From Apostichopus japonicus (taxonomy: Eukaryota; Echinodermata; Holothuroidea; Aspidochirotida; Stichopodidae): a stretch of 64,000 nt of DNA. The translations under genes and the position numbers were made by a program. Below, one piece after another: positions 24,301-34,300 of this stretch (positions within the stretch are counted from its first letter, which is position 1; each line of letters opens with the position of its first letter). The stretch is from the NCBI RefSeq assembly GCF_037975245.1, contig NC_092569.1, positions 18,657,001 through 18,721,000 of the forward strand, given 5' to 3'. A model generated the notes under the pieces. The model did not search any database. It saw nothing but the letters and a program-made list of their open reading frames with translations, and was not told where the DNA came from.

Positions 24301-25340
24301 ATCGGTGAAGACCAGGGACTGGATGAAGGCTGAATAATGCCTCCCTCTAGCATGCGCTGTACCTCTGTCTGTTCTTTGTCTCGGCGATGAGTTGGTAACC
24401 TTCTAGCAGTTTGTCTTATTGGTCGTTCTGTCCCGGTGTTGATTTTATGTTTCACCAGATTTGTCTTTCCGATGTCTATTGAAGTAGTAGCGAAAGTGTC
24501 TCTATAGGTATATAGTAAGCTCATAACTTGATCTCTCTGCCGTGGTTCAAGCAAATTGGTGCTCCTATCTAGAAGGTCCTTCAAGTCGGCATGAATCTCA
24601 CGTGGGACTTCCGTTGACTCTTGGGAACATTTCTCTTCAGTAGGGCTAGTGTTGATCATTCGGCAGGAGATCTCCTTGGCAGGTTCACAGGTGGCAACAT
24701 TTGTACCCTCATAGATCGTCTTGTGTTGGTCCGTCAGGTTCAGCACTCTTACTGGGATAACTGACATCGAGGCATCAACCACTGCTCGAGCTACCATCAT
24801 TCCATGTTTCTCAAGAAACCTCGGCAGCATCTCTACAACGGCAATTCCATTGGATTTCTTTTCCAGGGATCCCGGTACAACTGCTTCACAGCCAGGAGGA
24901 ATCATGACATTCTCGGCAATCCTAATGCGGCAGCAAGACACTTCAACTTGCTCCACATTCCCGGAGGTTTGCTCTCCTATTGTCACCTTTCCGCTACCAG
25001 CCTCAATCTGACAGTTGTAGTCCCGCAAGAAATCAATTCCCAGGATTCCTTCAGTCTCGATGTCCGCTACCCATACTTCGTACTGGACCAACTTTTCTTT
25101 AATAGTCAGCGAGAAAGTTGCGAAGCCGTCGTAGCCTAAGGGCTGTCCATTTGCCATTCCCACTTGCACTGAAGATTTCTGCAACTTCGGTTTTAACTCT
25201 TCAGAAATGGCATTGTAGACATCTGGCCTTACGATGGTGACATCTGCCCCGGTGTCTACGACAAATGACAATTTGACGTTCTCCAATTGCCCTTCAACTG
25301 TTACATCTCGGCTACTTCTTCCCCTTTTCGCTGACTTCAC
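21363..25340 (-). CDS. pol: Gypsy Pol polyprotein (protease, RT, RNase H, integrase)
   Basis: The polyprotein copies the element's RNA into DNA and inserts it. Counting from the GTG at 25340: the aspartic protease motif DTGAD is at residues 29-33, RT motif A around LDMKSGY (Asp 397), YLDD at 459-462, and RNase H DTDAS at 606-610. The HHCC zinc module lies at about 887-927, and the integrase catalytic residues are Asp 956, Asp 1016 and Glu 1052 with D-35-E spacing. No chromodomain is seen at the Arg/Pro-rich end. The GTG is unlikely to be a true start: the open frame runs back to about 25431, overlapping the end of gag by about 70 bases in the -1 frame. Pol is therefore probably made by frameshifting from gag. 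The frame is unbroken over 1,325 codons. Confidence 0.93.
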   Translation of the reverse strand: MKSAKRGRSSRDVTVEGQLENVKLSFVVDTGADVTIVRPDVYNAISEELKPKLQKSSVQVGMANGQPLGYDGFATFSLTIKEKLVQYEVWVADIETEGILGIDFLRDYNCQIEAGSGKVTIGEQTSGNVEQVEVSCCRIRIAENVMIPPGCEAVVPGSLEKKSNGIAVVEMLPRFLEKHGMMVARAVVDASMSVIPVRVLNLTDQHKTIYEGTNVATCEPAKEISCRMINTSPTEEKCSQESTEVPREIHADLKDLLDRSTNLLEPRQRDQVMSLLYTYRDTFATTSIDIGKTNLVKHKINTGTERPIRQTARRLPTHRRDKEQTEVQRMLEGGIIQPSSSPWSSPIVLVTKKDGSTRFCVDYRRLNDITIKDSYPLPRIDDSLDALSGAKWFSILDMKSGYWQVEMDPADKSKTAFITTSGLYEFNVLPFGLCNAPATFERLMERVLKGLHWQTCLLYLDDIIVFSKTFDEELVRLTQVFNRIKEAGLKLNPQKCCLFQQEVSYLGHLVSCEGVSTDPVKVKAVKDWPTPMTVTQLRSFLGLCTYYRKFVKGFADIAKPLHKLTEKESKFTWSEECEGAFQKLKTALITAPILAYPTDDGTYIIDTDASNFGLGCVLSQCQEGQERVTAYFSRTLSKPERRYCTTRKELLAIVASVKHFHHYLYGRRFTIRTDHGALRWLTSFKWTEGQVARWLEVLNTYDYEIQHRAGRLHGNADALSRRPCSDCNHCDKLEEKLTTTNNTDGASCSLIKVRAIGQTDSTSKESNVAKPPEGTSKQDLLKADGSTEEKEQHWFGCLTHDEIRSKQKEDKDLGIVLGWKENGNDRPHWEQVAGNNNAVRNYWNQWQQLEVKNGILYRKFESPTGEKFTYQLIVPEVMRENILKLSHDHKVAGHFKTKKTIDRVRNNYYWSGYRNDIDKWCKKCDLCSARKGPNRKNKAGMQNYKSGEPMQRIAIDIIGPLPKTDRGNQYILVIGDYFSKWKEAFAIPNQEATTVANTLVEEFICRYGIPSEIHTDQGRQFEAKLFQELCRLLEINKTRTTPYYPQSDGMIERFNRTLEAMLALVVAPDQRDWDCWLPYVMLSYRSAIHESTGYSPFEILMGRRASIPVTLLTEKPEMTDQANTYCEYVDRLESRLEKVHQSARNHLDLTNVWKTKTYDRNSSLRSYQEGDNIWLYEPKRKKGISPKFQKSWIGPGKILKKISDVTYRVQMGPLSKPKIVHHNKLLPYDGRNPPTWKMKPSTATVEVADVSAFGQPDRESVMSQDTADDTTDKMPGNGQTYHTDSPTPNSSVPAGQNVNSDPSSNRRPRRTRRPVDRYGQPLLYG

Positions 25341-25357
25341 GGAGGGTCTGTTGTCCC

Positions 25358-26518
25358 CTACTGCCGACCTTCGACCCCTAAACTCGACAGGTTGGAGTTT
25401 TCCTGTGGTGATGTTTGCATGGCATCTTCAGGACAATCTCTAGCCCTATGACCTTGCTTGTTGCATTTAAAACATCGTCCTCTGAACTCCACTCCACTTT
25501 GTCTGTTACTTCCTGTATATCTCTGGCTCCTGTTATTATTCTTGAGCTCGCCTTTAAGTTCGTTAAAGCCACTCTTAATAGCTTCGATGAGGGCGCTTGT
25601 CATCTCACTTTGAGTCTGCTGAGTCTGCTCTCTGGTTTTTGTCTGAACAAATTCACCGGAAGTCACAGTTTCGCCGGAAGCCACAGCTCGAACAAGCTTT
25701 CTTGCAGCACCTTTCTTCTGCTCTGCAATGGTGAAAGCCTCCATTTCAACTGCAATAGTGACAGCTTCCTGTAGAGTCGCAGGTCTAGATTGGTAAACCC
25801 GCCATCTGGTATCTGGGTCTTGCAAGCAGTCAACAAAATAATCTTTTGCCAATGCATCATGCATGGAGCTGGGAGCATCAGGATAGGCCTTAACTACTTG
25901 TCTACGCAGATCTTGTGCCAATTCTGGTAGACTCTCTGTCATTTTACGGCTTCTGTTCCGGAGTAGGGCTTTGTGCAATTCGCATTGATTTTCTGGAGCG
26001 AACCTCTGCTTTAATGCTACTGTCAGGGCCTGGTAATTTCTCCTATACTCTTCAGGGAGATCTGCCAATAGTGCTTGAGCTGGCCCTCTGAGATTTGCTG
26101 CCAGGTTTAATGCCATCGAAAGCGGGCTCCAGCCATGGAGTTCTGAGACTATCTCGAATTGAACGAGAAAATCTTTCCATGGGGTTGATCCGTCATATGT
26201 CGGAGTGTTAGCTGTTACACGTGCTCCGGATGATTGAGGGTACCTGAACTGATTGTTGGTTCTGGGCACATATCCATGACTTTCTCTTTGGTATGGTGTG
26301 TAGCATAAAGATTGGTTCTGATCCCTTTGGTCGAAGTCTGTATTCAGGAAAGGATTGGTCTCGTGTCTTTCTTCCTTCTGAAATGGATTCCTTGATGGCT
26401 GTGAGCTGACAGGTGACGTACATTCGTCCATTAGCAGCCAGTGTTCACTTGAACGTGCCTCTGACATAATTGGTGTAAGCAGAGTATTTTCTTGATGATT
26501 TCGGGAATAATTTGACAA
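25358..26518 (-). CDS. gag: Gypsy Gag (capsid-nucleocapsid with CCHC knuckle)
   Basis: This is the structural protein that packages the element's RNA into particles. One CCHC zinc knuckle (CFKCNKQGHRARDC) starts near residue 349 of 386, in a basic, Asn/Ser-rich tail. The central part has the helical capsid look of Gypsy gags (Trp-Lys-Asp-Phe-Leu near residue 110). The 5' end at 26518 is a TTG; the first ATG in frame is at 26467-26465, which gives 369 residues and is the more likely start. The stop (25358-25360) lies inside the pol open frame. A gGAAAAC run at 25397-25403, in the overlap, could be a slippery site but is not a standard heptamer. Confidence 0.88.
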   Translation of the reverse strand: MSNYSRNHQENTLLTPIMSEARSSEHWLLMDECTSPVSSQPSRNPFQKEERHETNPFLNTDFDQRDQNQSLCYTPYQRESHGYVPRTNNQFRYPQSSGARVTANTPTYDGSTPWKDFLVQFEIVSELHGWSPLSMALNLAANLRGPAQALLADLPEEYRRNYQALTVALKQRFAPENQCELHKALLRNRSRKMTESLPELAQDLRRQVVKAYPDAPSSMHDALAKDYFVDCLQDPDTRWRVYQSRPATLQEAVTIAVEMEAFTIAEQKKGAARKLVRAVASGETVTSGEFVQTKTREQTQQTQSEMTSALIEAIKSGFNELKGELKNNNRSQRYTGSNRQSGVEFRGRCFKCNKQGHRARDCPEDAMQTSPQENSNLSSLGVEGRQ

Positions 26519-26711
26519 GTCCGAAATTGTTCTTCCTTCAGATATCAGAATTCCTCTCTATCAGTGGTTCAAGCTCTGGTATTGCCAGACTGCATTGTAG
26601 ATCAGTCAGAAGGTTGTACTTGTTCTCTGCACTATGTTCCTCAGCATGTGAAACAAACTCTTTTCGTAAAAATTTAGCAGAGTTCCTTGTTGTAGAGCCA
26701 ATCTTTTCTGT

Positions 26712-26965
26712 GAGAAAACATCAGAGACCCTCGATGGTGAGCCAATCTTTTCTGTTAGAACCAGAGTCTTTTCTGTGAGAAAACATCAGAGTCCCTCGAT
26801 GGTGAGCCAATCTTTTCTGTGAGAACCAGAGTCTTTTCTGTGAGAAAACATCAGAGTCCCTCGATGGTGAGCCAATCTTTTCTGTGAGAACCAGAGTCTT
26901 TTCTGTGAGAAAACATCAGAGTCCCTCGATGGTGAGCCAATCTTTTCTGTCGGAGAGCCAGTCTT
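26712..26965 (-). repeat. 65-base tandem repeats in the Gypsy leader
   Basis: The unit starting gagaaaacatcagag begins at 26712, 26777, 26842 and 26907, an exact 65-base period with few differences; the last copy is partial. It lies between the primer binding site and gag. Confidence 0.85.
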
Positions 26966-27017
26966 TTCTGTTTTTCAGATCCTGGTGTGGTTTAGTATTC
27001 TTCTCCAGGAGTTCAAA

Positions 27018-27035
27018 ATCCCACCGTTGCCACCA
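27018..27035 (-). other. Primer binding site, tRNA-Leu type
   Basis: The minus strand reads tggtggcaacggtggga two bases after the 5' LTR. It pairs with the 3' end of animal tRNA-Leu (AAG/UAG type, ending ..CCACCGCUGCCACCA) with one mismatch over this stretch, as recalled from known tRNAs. Confidence 0.65.
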
Positions 27036-27037
27036 GT

Positions 27038-27565
27038 TGTTGCGTTCCGAGGGTCCTCAGCACGGCCAAGAATTCTGCCAGGAGATCTGTTTGGAGAAAT
27101 CGTTGCTAGCCTGTGTATCAGTTAACCACCGCAGGGCAGCAACTAGAGACCAGGCCAGGTTACAAACACACAACAAAAATGACTCTGCGCACAAGACTTT
27201 AGAGTGTGTGAGTGCCAGTTCTTCAGAAAAGAACAATTTTACAGGCGTTTATTTGACCGTCTCACTCTGGTCCATATACCACGCAATATAACAGTACAAC
27301 ATGAGAAGTACAATCCCTTTAACTATTTAATTAACAACAATAACATTATGCCCCCAAACATGTGCAGACATGTCGTAGACATATAACGTAATGATAACGT
27401 TGGTTTACTAAATCCATAACTCTCTTAATAAGTCTATAAAACACAGCAATTAACATTTAACCCCCTAAAATTACATCCTAATAGATTATGAATATTCATG
27501 ACATAGCTGGCTATGAAGCTAAGTGCAGTTTACTACGGATGAGTATAAAGGCCATTCACGTTACA
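27038..27565 (-). repeat. 5' LTR of the Gypsy element
   Basis: Matches 20076-20603 over all 528 bases as far as I can see by eye. The promoter of the element should lie here, reading leftward. The minus strand begins TGTAACGTG. Confidence 0.93.
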
Positions 27566-27599
<34 letters not shown>

Positions 27600-28208
27600 A
27601 TATATATATACATACATATATACATTTCCGTAGTTGAATGAAATATATATAATCTTTAGCTATTAATCTCAAGATGTGTAATTTTTGATAACGAACTTAG
27701 AAAAGGAACAAAAAAAGCAAAACAACAACATCCAATGGCAACACAACGTAACCGGATATAGACTGAATATTTATGGTTTTTTTTCAAGCTTTGGGTGCCT
27801 ATTTCACAGGTGTTAACAATACAAAAAACTACTGTGTTGTGTACAATCTCCATCTAGATAAATGATAATGTAAACAAAAACATATTGAATGTAAACAAGC
27901 ATAAAAAACGTCTTTGATTAAAAATCAAAACAATTCAAGAGATGGATTTGACATAGGCCACACAGAATGAAACGAAAGAAAGCATTTACATCAGATCACC
28001 GTTTTTAGGAAGCTTTCACAAAGTTGAATGTTATTCAGGTCACTATTGTTTAATATATAAATATATATAAAATAAATACATATACCGATATATATATAAT
28101 ATATATACGGAAAAGCTCAGCAAATAAATGTATATGACCATTGTCAGATGTTTTATGTGGTTGCGTTCCCCTGCCATGTGGCTCCATTTGAAACCCCCAC
28201 ACCCACCT

Positions 28209-28236
28209 CTTCTCAAATTATCTTTAAAACCTCTTC

Positions 28237-28295
<59 letters not shown>

Positions 28296-28321
28296 TCTCA
28301 AATTATCTTTAAAACCTCTTC

Positions 28322-28387
<66 letters not shown>
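28209..28387. repeat. Duplicated 32-base motif, each followed by a TA tract
   Basis: The motif cttctcaaattatc..cttccaaa is found at 28209-28240 and 28294-28325, each followed by 50-60 bases of pure TA. This is a two-unit tandem duplication. Open frames across it (Ile-Tyr repeats) are artefacts. Confidence 0.8.
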
Positions 28388-28389
<2 letters not shown>

Positions 28390-30754
28390 GTGAAGTGATG
28401 CGAGTCTTAAAAATCAATTGAATAGAAATGAACCAAAGGTTGCAGGCAAACCTTGATCGGCTAATTATTATCATTATTATTATGAGTAAACTATAAGTAA
28501 TCAGTAGTTAGTATTTATTGTTTAACCAAACTTCGTTTAAAATAGTTTGAACGGGATAGAGGACGGCCGCACCTCTAACTCAACTATCACCATAAATCAC
28601 ATATTGCTCAAAATATCGCTTAGGTCTGTGGAAGTAAGCTCAATAGAGGCGATTGTTGTTACTACAAGGACATACAAAGACACAATCATACCGAAAACAG
28701 CTCAACAGAATATCGTGTCCCAGTCCCTAAAGTTGAAATATTTATATCACGGTACCCTTAAAAGAATTGTTTGGTAGCCCTTAGAAATTGCCTTAAAACA
28801 CGATAATAAATATGAGAACCTTAATGTTGCGTTTGACAAAGAAACGATTTTTCAATCGTGTAAGATGAATATTTCAAATATACTTTGAACAGTACAGAAC
28901 GTGACGTCAGCTTCGCAAATGCAGACTTCATGCGACATAACCCACGCTCCATACAGGTCCTACAGTAATCACAACATAAACCGCGTTTGAATACAGATAA
29001 ATTTCCTCCTTAATGTTCGGTGAATTTCTTATAAATCATATATATTTTACAAAATCCTCAAGAAGTCATATATGTAGTGCATTGGGCTGCTTTTTAACAT
29101 TTTATTAAGTATATATGACGGAAATGAGAACGGATTATTCTACGGTGATATTACGCAGAATCCGCAGATTGAATATGGCCCTATCCCCTACCCCCTTATG
29201 CACCCTTCATAGGAGCTAAAGGCCTACAGCCAAGAGAAAACGTTGGAGCCGTAAAATATTATTTCTTTAGAGAAGTCTTGCGGTCAATAAGAAATATCGG
29301 TAAACGCAACATAATGAATTCAGTACTTATTCATCATGGTCATAGCTACTATAGTAACTGTATTCATTACACTTTGTAACCCAAATATGAAACGTTTGTA
29401 TCAAATATGTTCAACGAAACATAAATAATATGTACAATATTGTCGCCTTATTTGCACAATCATAATATTGAGATATCAATGTAACTTTCCAATGTCAATT
29501 TCGTATGTAGCTTCTTCTAACTAGCCATGCATTTCAAAGCATCCAAATCTGACACTACACATGTTCTTTGTACCATTTTGTGTTTCAATCCTCCTCCGAA
29601 CACGATTATACTGGGATCGAAACATCTGGTCTTTTAGTTTATGTATATTTTAAAATAAATTTGTTTCCACAATCTACTCTCCCATAAAATCAATCCCGAT
29701 GATAGAGTGGGGTAGCTAATAGATGATACACTTTATACCTGACCTGAAAACGCTCCAACTCTCTATCAAATTACTGCAAATAATTCCCTCTGAAAAAAAT
29801 CGCCGATTTGAAATATGTGTCTCCAAATAGTGCAGTGTTTGCCCACAGATTGAAGTGCAACACAACAGTATTTACGGCTATCATTCGTATCGATGCGCAA
29901 TAGACTATACCGGGAAAGTTCCTTTCCCAACGTTGGCATCAGTGCGGGAGGGCGTTGATAAATCATCGCATATGCATTATGATCATTTATACTTCTGAAA
30001 ACATATAGCTGTGTAGAGTCGTGGTCCATATTTGAACTGGTGTAACGCTACTATTACTTGTTATGTTGTTGATGTATAATATTCAGTTTAAAATAGATTG
30101 AATAAACGATAGGTCACATTAAAGGTAACATTGAAAACCCCTTGTTAACCCGGTAGCGTGTATATATCAAGTTGAGATATTTATCTCACAGATGCCTTCT
30201 TGACTTTGTTTGACAAATATTTCAGAAATATTCTACAGAAGATAACCTGGACATGACGACTAATGTCACTAATCCAAGATCTTCCACTGATATATAAACT
30301 CTCTTCCTCAGTCCCATTACCTTGCACAAGTTTAAACGAAGGTAAACAGTGGAAAACATCAGTTTGCATGATACATGGTAACATAATTCATGGGTATGAA
30401 AATCAGCACATTAAGTTCACTGCGCGATACCACACTCAGGTCTGAGCATCGTCAATGGGACGTTGACTACACAGTAATGCCTGACAAGCCGAGACTAGCT
30501 TGACTGCTTTAAAGACACAAATTACGGTGTAGAAACATGTCTTCTCTTTATTCCGTCCTAAGACCCTTACTTTCCCTTGATTAACGAGATTATGTGAGGT
30601 ATTGCAATATATAACAACCAGTTAGGAACGAGTTCTTTTTTATAGCCAAATTAGGTGGCTTACGTTAAATTCATAGTATGCAATGTTTAGGTACAGCTGA
30701 AGGGACTAATGTGGACCTCTGTAGCTGTGTACATTTACAAGTTTGCTAAACGAC

Positions 30755-30757
<3 letters not shown>

Positions 30758-30850
<93 letters not shown>

Positions 30851-30877
30851 CAATGGTATATATATATACCATTGCTA
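30758..30877. repeat. Long TA microsatellite ending in a perfect 30-base palindrome
   Basis: About 90 bases of TA, then TAGCAATGG..CCATTGCTA at 30848-30877, which is a perfect palindrome through a TA centre. The A-B spacer has only a short form here (tttatatatttaccattgc), so the tract expanded after duplication. Confidence 0.8.
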
Positions 30878-31347
30878 TCCTTATTATACTTTTATTTTAA
30901 ATATATAACTATTTTATTACTATGATTATTAATTTTATTATCATGTTTTGCTTTGTTTGGTTATATAACTCTGTACATTTACTCTATGGCTGCGATTTAT
31001 TTTAGAAAAAACACCCAAAAGCTTCGGTCGTATTAACGATATGTTCTTTCTATTATTTAATATATTGGCACGATGGTCTTGGCATTCATCCAAATAGTCA
31101 CGCGATCTATAGCCTACGGTGGCTCTAAGATAAAACTTGGAAATGGCATGGTATCTCTTTTAACCTTAACTAAACTTAACACAACTTCTGATTACGTTAC
31201 TTTTTAAAAAGCCAAACACGTTGTGGCATCAGTTTTCTACCGTGCCCTCCTACTTCCTTGTATCTCCTCGTCACCGTCAGAACAAAAATACTTAAAATAC
31301 TTCATTACGACTTCAGACGAGCAGCAAACGTAACCTCTTCCATCACG

Positions 31348-34300
31348 ATGTTGTGTATTGTTCGTTTTACGGCCTTTGCCGTAATTTTACTTATTTCGTT
31401 GACAACGAAGAGCGCTGTCTCACAAGAACTGGTGAGTTGAGTTTTAAATATACATTTCTTTCGAAACAAAATGTTAGCATTTCGGGTACAGTATTTCAAG
31501 ACATCATGATTTGGCAAAAAAAAGAGTGATGACTTAGTCTAGAAGACTGGTCTATTCGTATACATTGCTTCATTTAGACCGTATTGGTTCGAAATTTAAT
31601 TATGAATTCCATTTTGCAAAAGACATTACTTACGAAGTGTCACAAACATTTGCTTCAATTGTTACATACAGTATATTTTGTCTTCAGCATATAGTGGCAA
31701 CTGTGACGTGGATCATAGAACTAGTTATACTATATATTTATATCGATAATAACTATGATTTTCCACCCACTAAACGATATGATAATCGTATATTTTTATC
31801 TGTAGCATCCTTTTGGATACATGATTTTTATGCAATAGTGTTTCAATTTGGTTTAATTTAAGCAGCCTTAAGTACCTTCCAAAAATTAAACTACACACAG
31901 AATCGTTACAAATTTTAATCTGAATTCGGTACCATCGTTCAGTTTGCCTATTTGATCAAAAAGGGGTTTCTTTCAATATGAAAGTGATGCAATCTATCTG
32001 ATAATTAAACTTTGCCAGTTTCATTTAAATAAGTATATTAAACTCAAATGTTCTCAATAATGTGCTTTATACTGAATTTAAAGGGGATGCGCCGATTGAA
32101 TGAGAACTTGCATCATGTTTGGTTAGTAGTTTTGGCTGCATTGAATCAAACAACCTTTAGCAGTTCATGTATTAGTTTTATTCTTTATTATACTTTACAT
32201 TGGACAGTAAGGAAATTAGGATTAGTTAAAACAATTAAAATTATCAAAGAACATTACCAGTTAATATCTTAGACAGAGAAACTTGAAGAAAATGCATCGT
32301 TTTCAAGAAGCTATTTGTAGCTTAAAGCAAAACCGAAGTTATACATGTCTCCCATACTTCACTATATTATAAAAACAGATATTTGTATCTTCATTTAATT
32401 TTTTTTTCCACCGTTTATTCATCGTTTATCATCAATGCAACAGAAATTTGCTTTAGATTTGTAACCTAAATTCCTTGTTTTGTTTTTTTTGTAAGTATAC
32501 ATATTACATGGAACACCACTTTTCGAGTACATGTGCAAGTATATAGCAAAATACTAGGGTAAAGGAAACGGAGTCGATATGGCTTAATTGAATAAATCAG
32601 GACATAAAGAAAATGCGTGTTATAACTCCACAAAAGTAACTTTATGTTTTCTAAAACTGGAAGTTCTTAAATAATTGAACCTTTCAATACTGATTATGAA
32701 TTTGAATTTAAAGAAAAACTCATTGATTAATGGATTTCGTTCATACCTTTTGCAATCATAAATATAGTATTTCATATGAAGTATCAAAAAGTTGTAGGGA
32801 TGTCCCCTCCCGTTGTTATAACCAAAAAAGATATCCTGCTTTGAAAAAAAGAACTGCTTCTTAAGAAACATACATTCAACATCTCAAAATAAAAAAGGCA
32901 GTTATGAGACATTTCCAAGAAAAGTGCTCAATATTCTCAGTTTCAATTTTACAAAAGCTACAAAGATCTGAATCACTTTTTCCCATCAATGAAAGGAGCC
33001 TATTCGTGCCAACAATTCTATGAATAAATTTGAACTGGAAAAATTGGATTTTAGCTTCAGAGACATAATTGAATAAAATGTGGAAGATACTTAATTTTCC
33101 AAACAATAACGAGTAATTGATTTGATCATTTCAAAATTTGTATACAAATTATAACATCCGAATTTCCTTCACAAGGTACCGGGTATGAAAGTAACCAACT
33201 CGGTAAAGTATATCCCAGTTAGTAGGGCATTGGATTTAACATCCTAGTAAAATTCTTCTTGTATAATTCCTATAATTTAATTCCTCTGTAAACGAACGCA
33301 AGTATTTCTCCCGTTCATTGAACACAACGTTTGATATCATTGGAAAACCCTGTAATACTATAACAACAGTTTAAACTAGTATTTTCTTGTGGCATATCGC
33401 ACTGATAGTATTGCTTAAAGATATGTAATACATTACATAACACTCCGTAACGAATGGCATTTTGTATTCTTCTCAAGTACTTTCTAATTTGAATTCAGGT
33501 TAAACATTTCATATTATACTTTGTCGACGCAAGTAGCTGTTGCAACAATTTAGGATTTAGTAAATGCACAATTTGTATCCTCTAAGTTTGAATACACAAT
33601 TTATAAAAAGTTACTTTTTCCAAATGTTGTTGCAATTCTTAAATTGTGAGAAAATAAATATATTGCAGCGTTTATATGAAAAATAGACCAATTACTTAAA
33701 TCTAGTTATATAGCTTATCTAGCTGTTTTATATAACGGAACGTATAGTTACTAGAAATACGTGTTTGAGAGGTTTACGATCTTCTAATGGATTTCCACAA
33801 GACGATACTTTGCAATGCTAAGAATGAGTAAACTTTTCTTAAAGTAACACATTTGATAACAAATATTTGGAATTTATTTTATTAACATCATCTCTGATAA
33901 TGGTATTACTGCTGTATATTGGCATTTTCTTCGTAGTACTCTAGTTTGCGTTAATTTTATTCATCACATTTTAGGTAACGTGATTATTGCAGGCATATAT
34001 TTTCGTCATTACCACCGCAACGAAATTTCATTTACTCGACTTTTACGATAAACTATCGATGTCTAGTAGCAAGATTCTGATTCAAAATTTTTCGTCTTTT
34101 TATACAATATAAACCGAATTCAGAAACCAAAATTCCTTAAGCGAATTCAGTTGTTTATTAACAGTAAACACTGTTTATCCTCACTTTTTAAACTTTTACA
34201 ACTCACTATTCCCTTCTTTTATTACAGAATGCCCGACAAACTCCCCTCGAAGATATAGACAGCAAGATTCCACGTATGTATTATATTGCCATTAATATCC

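Larger units (their letters stand above)
20076..27565 (-). mobile_element. Intact Ty3/Gypsy LTR retrotransposon (7.49 kb)
   Basis: This is a complete element read from right to left. It has two 528-base LTRs bounded by TG..CA, a primer binding site, a leader with 65-base repeats, gag, pol in the -1 frame, and a polypurine tract. The pol order protease, RT, RNase H, integrase is that of Ty3/Gypsy. No envelope ORF is visible between pol and the 3' LTR. Both flanks are TA repeat; ATAT (or ATATAT) on each side fits a 4-6 base target duplication but cannot be fixed. All key motifs are present with no frame breaks, so it may still be able to move. It lies opposite to the fibrinogen genes and does not interrupt an exon. 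Confidence 0.93.
27566..31347. other. Spacer between the Gypsy element and copy C
   Basis: No convincing gene. It begins with the TA repeat that was split by the Gypsy insertion, then unrecognised sequence, two TA tracts (28241-28293, 28326-28387), and a second copy of the 17150-17900 segment (28390-29090). From about 29100 it matches the second half of the A-B spacer, including the antisense ORF-like block at 29766-30029, and ends with the conserved upstream region of copy C. Confidence 0.6.

Noticed and set aside
26712-26965. CRISPR-like repeats
   Set aside because: Direct 65-base repeats without spacers, in an animal retrotransposon leader.
28128-28421. Open frame with long Ile-Tyr runs; also 30709-30900
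   Set aside because: Translation of TA microsatellites.
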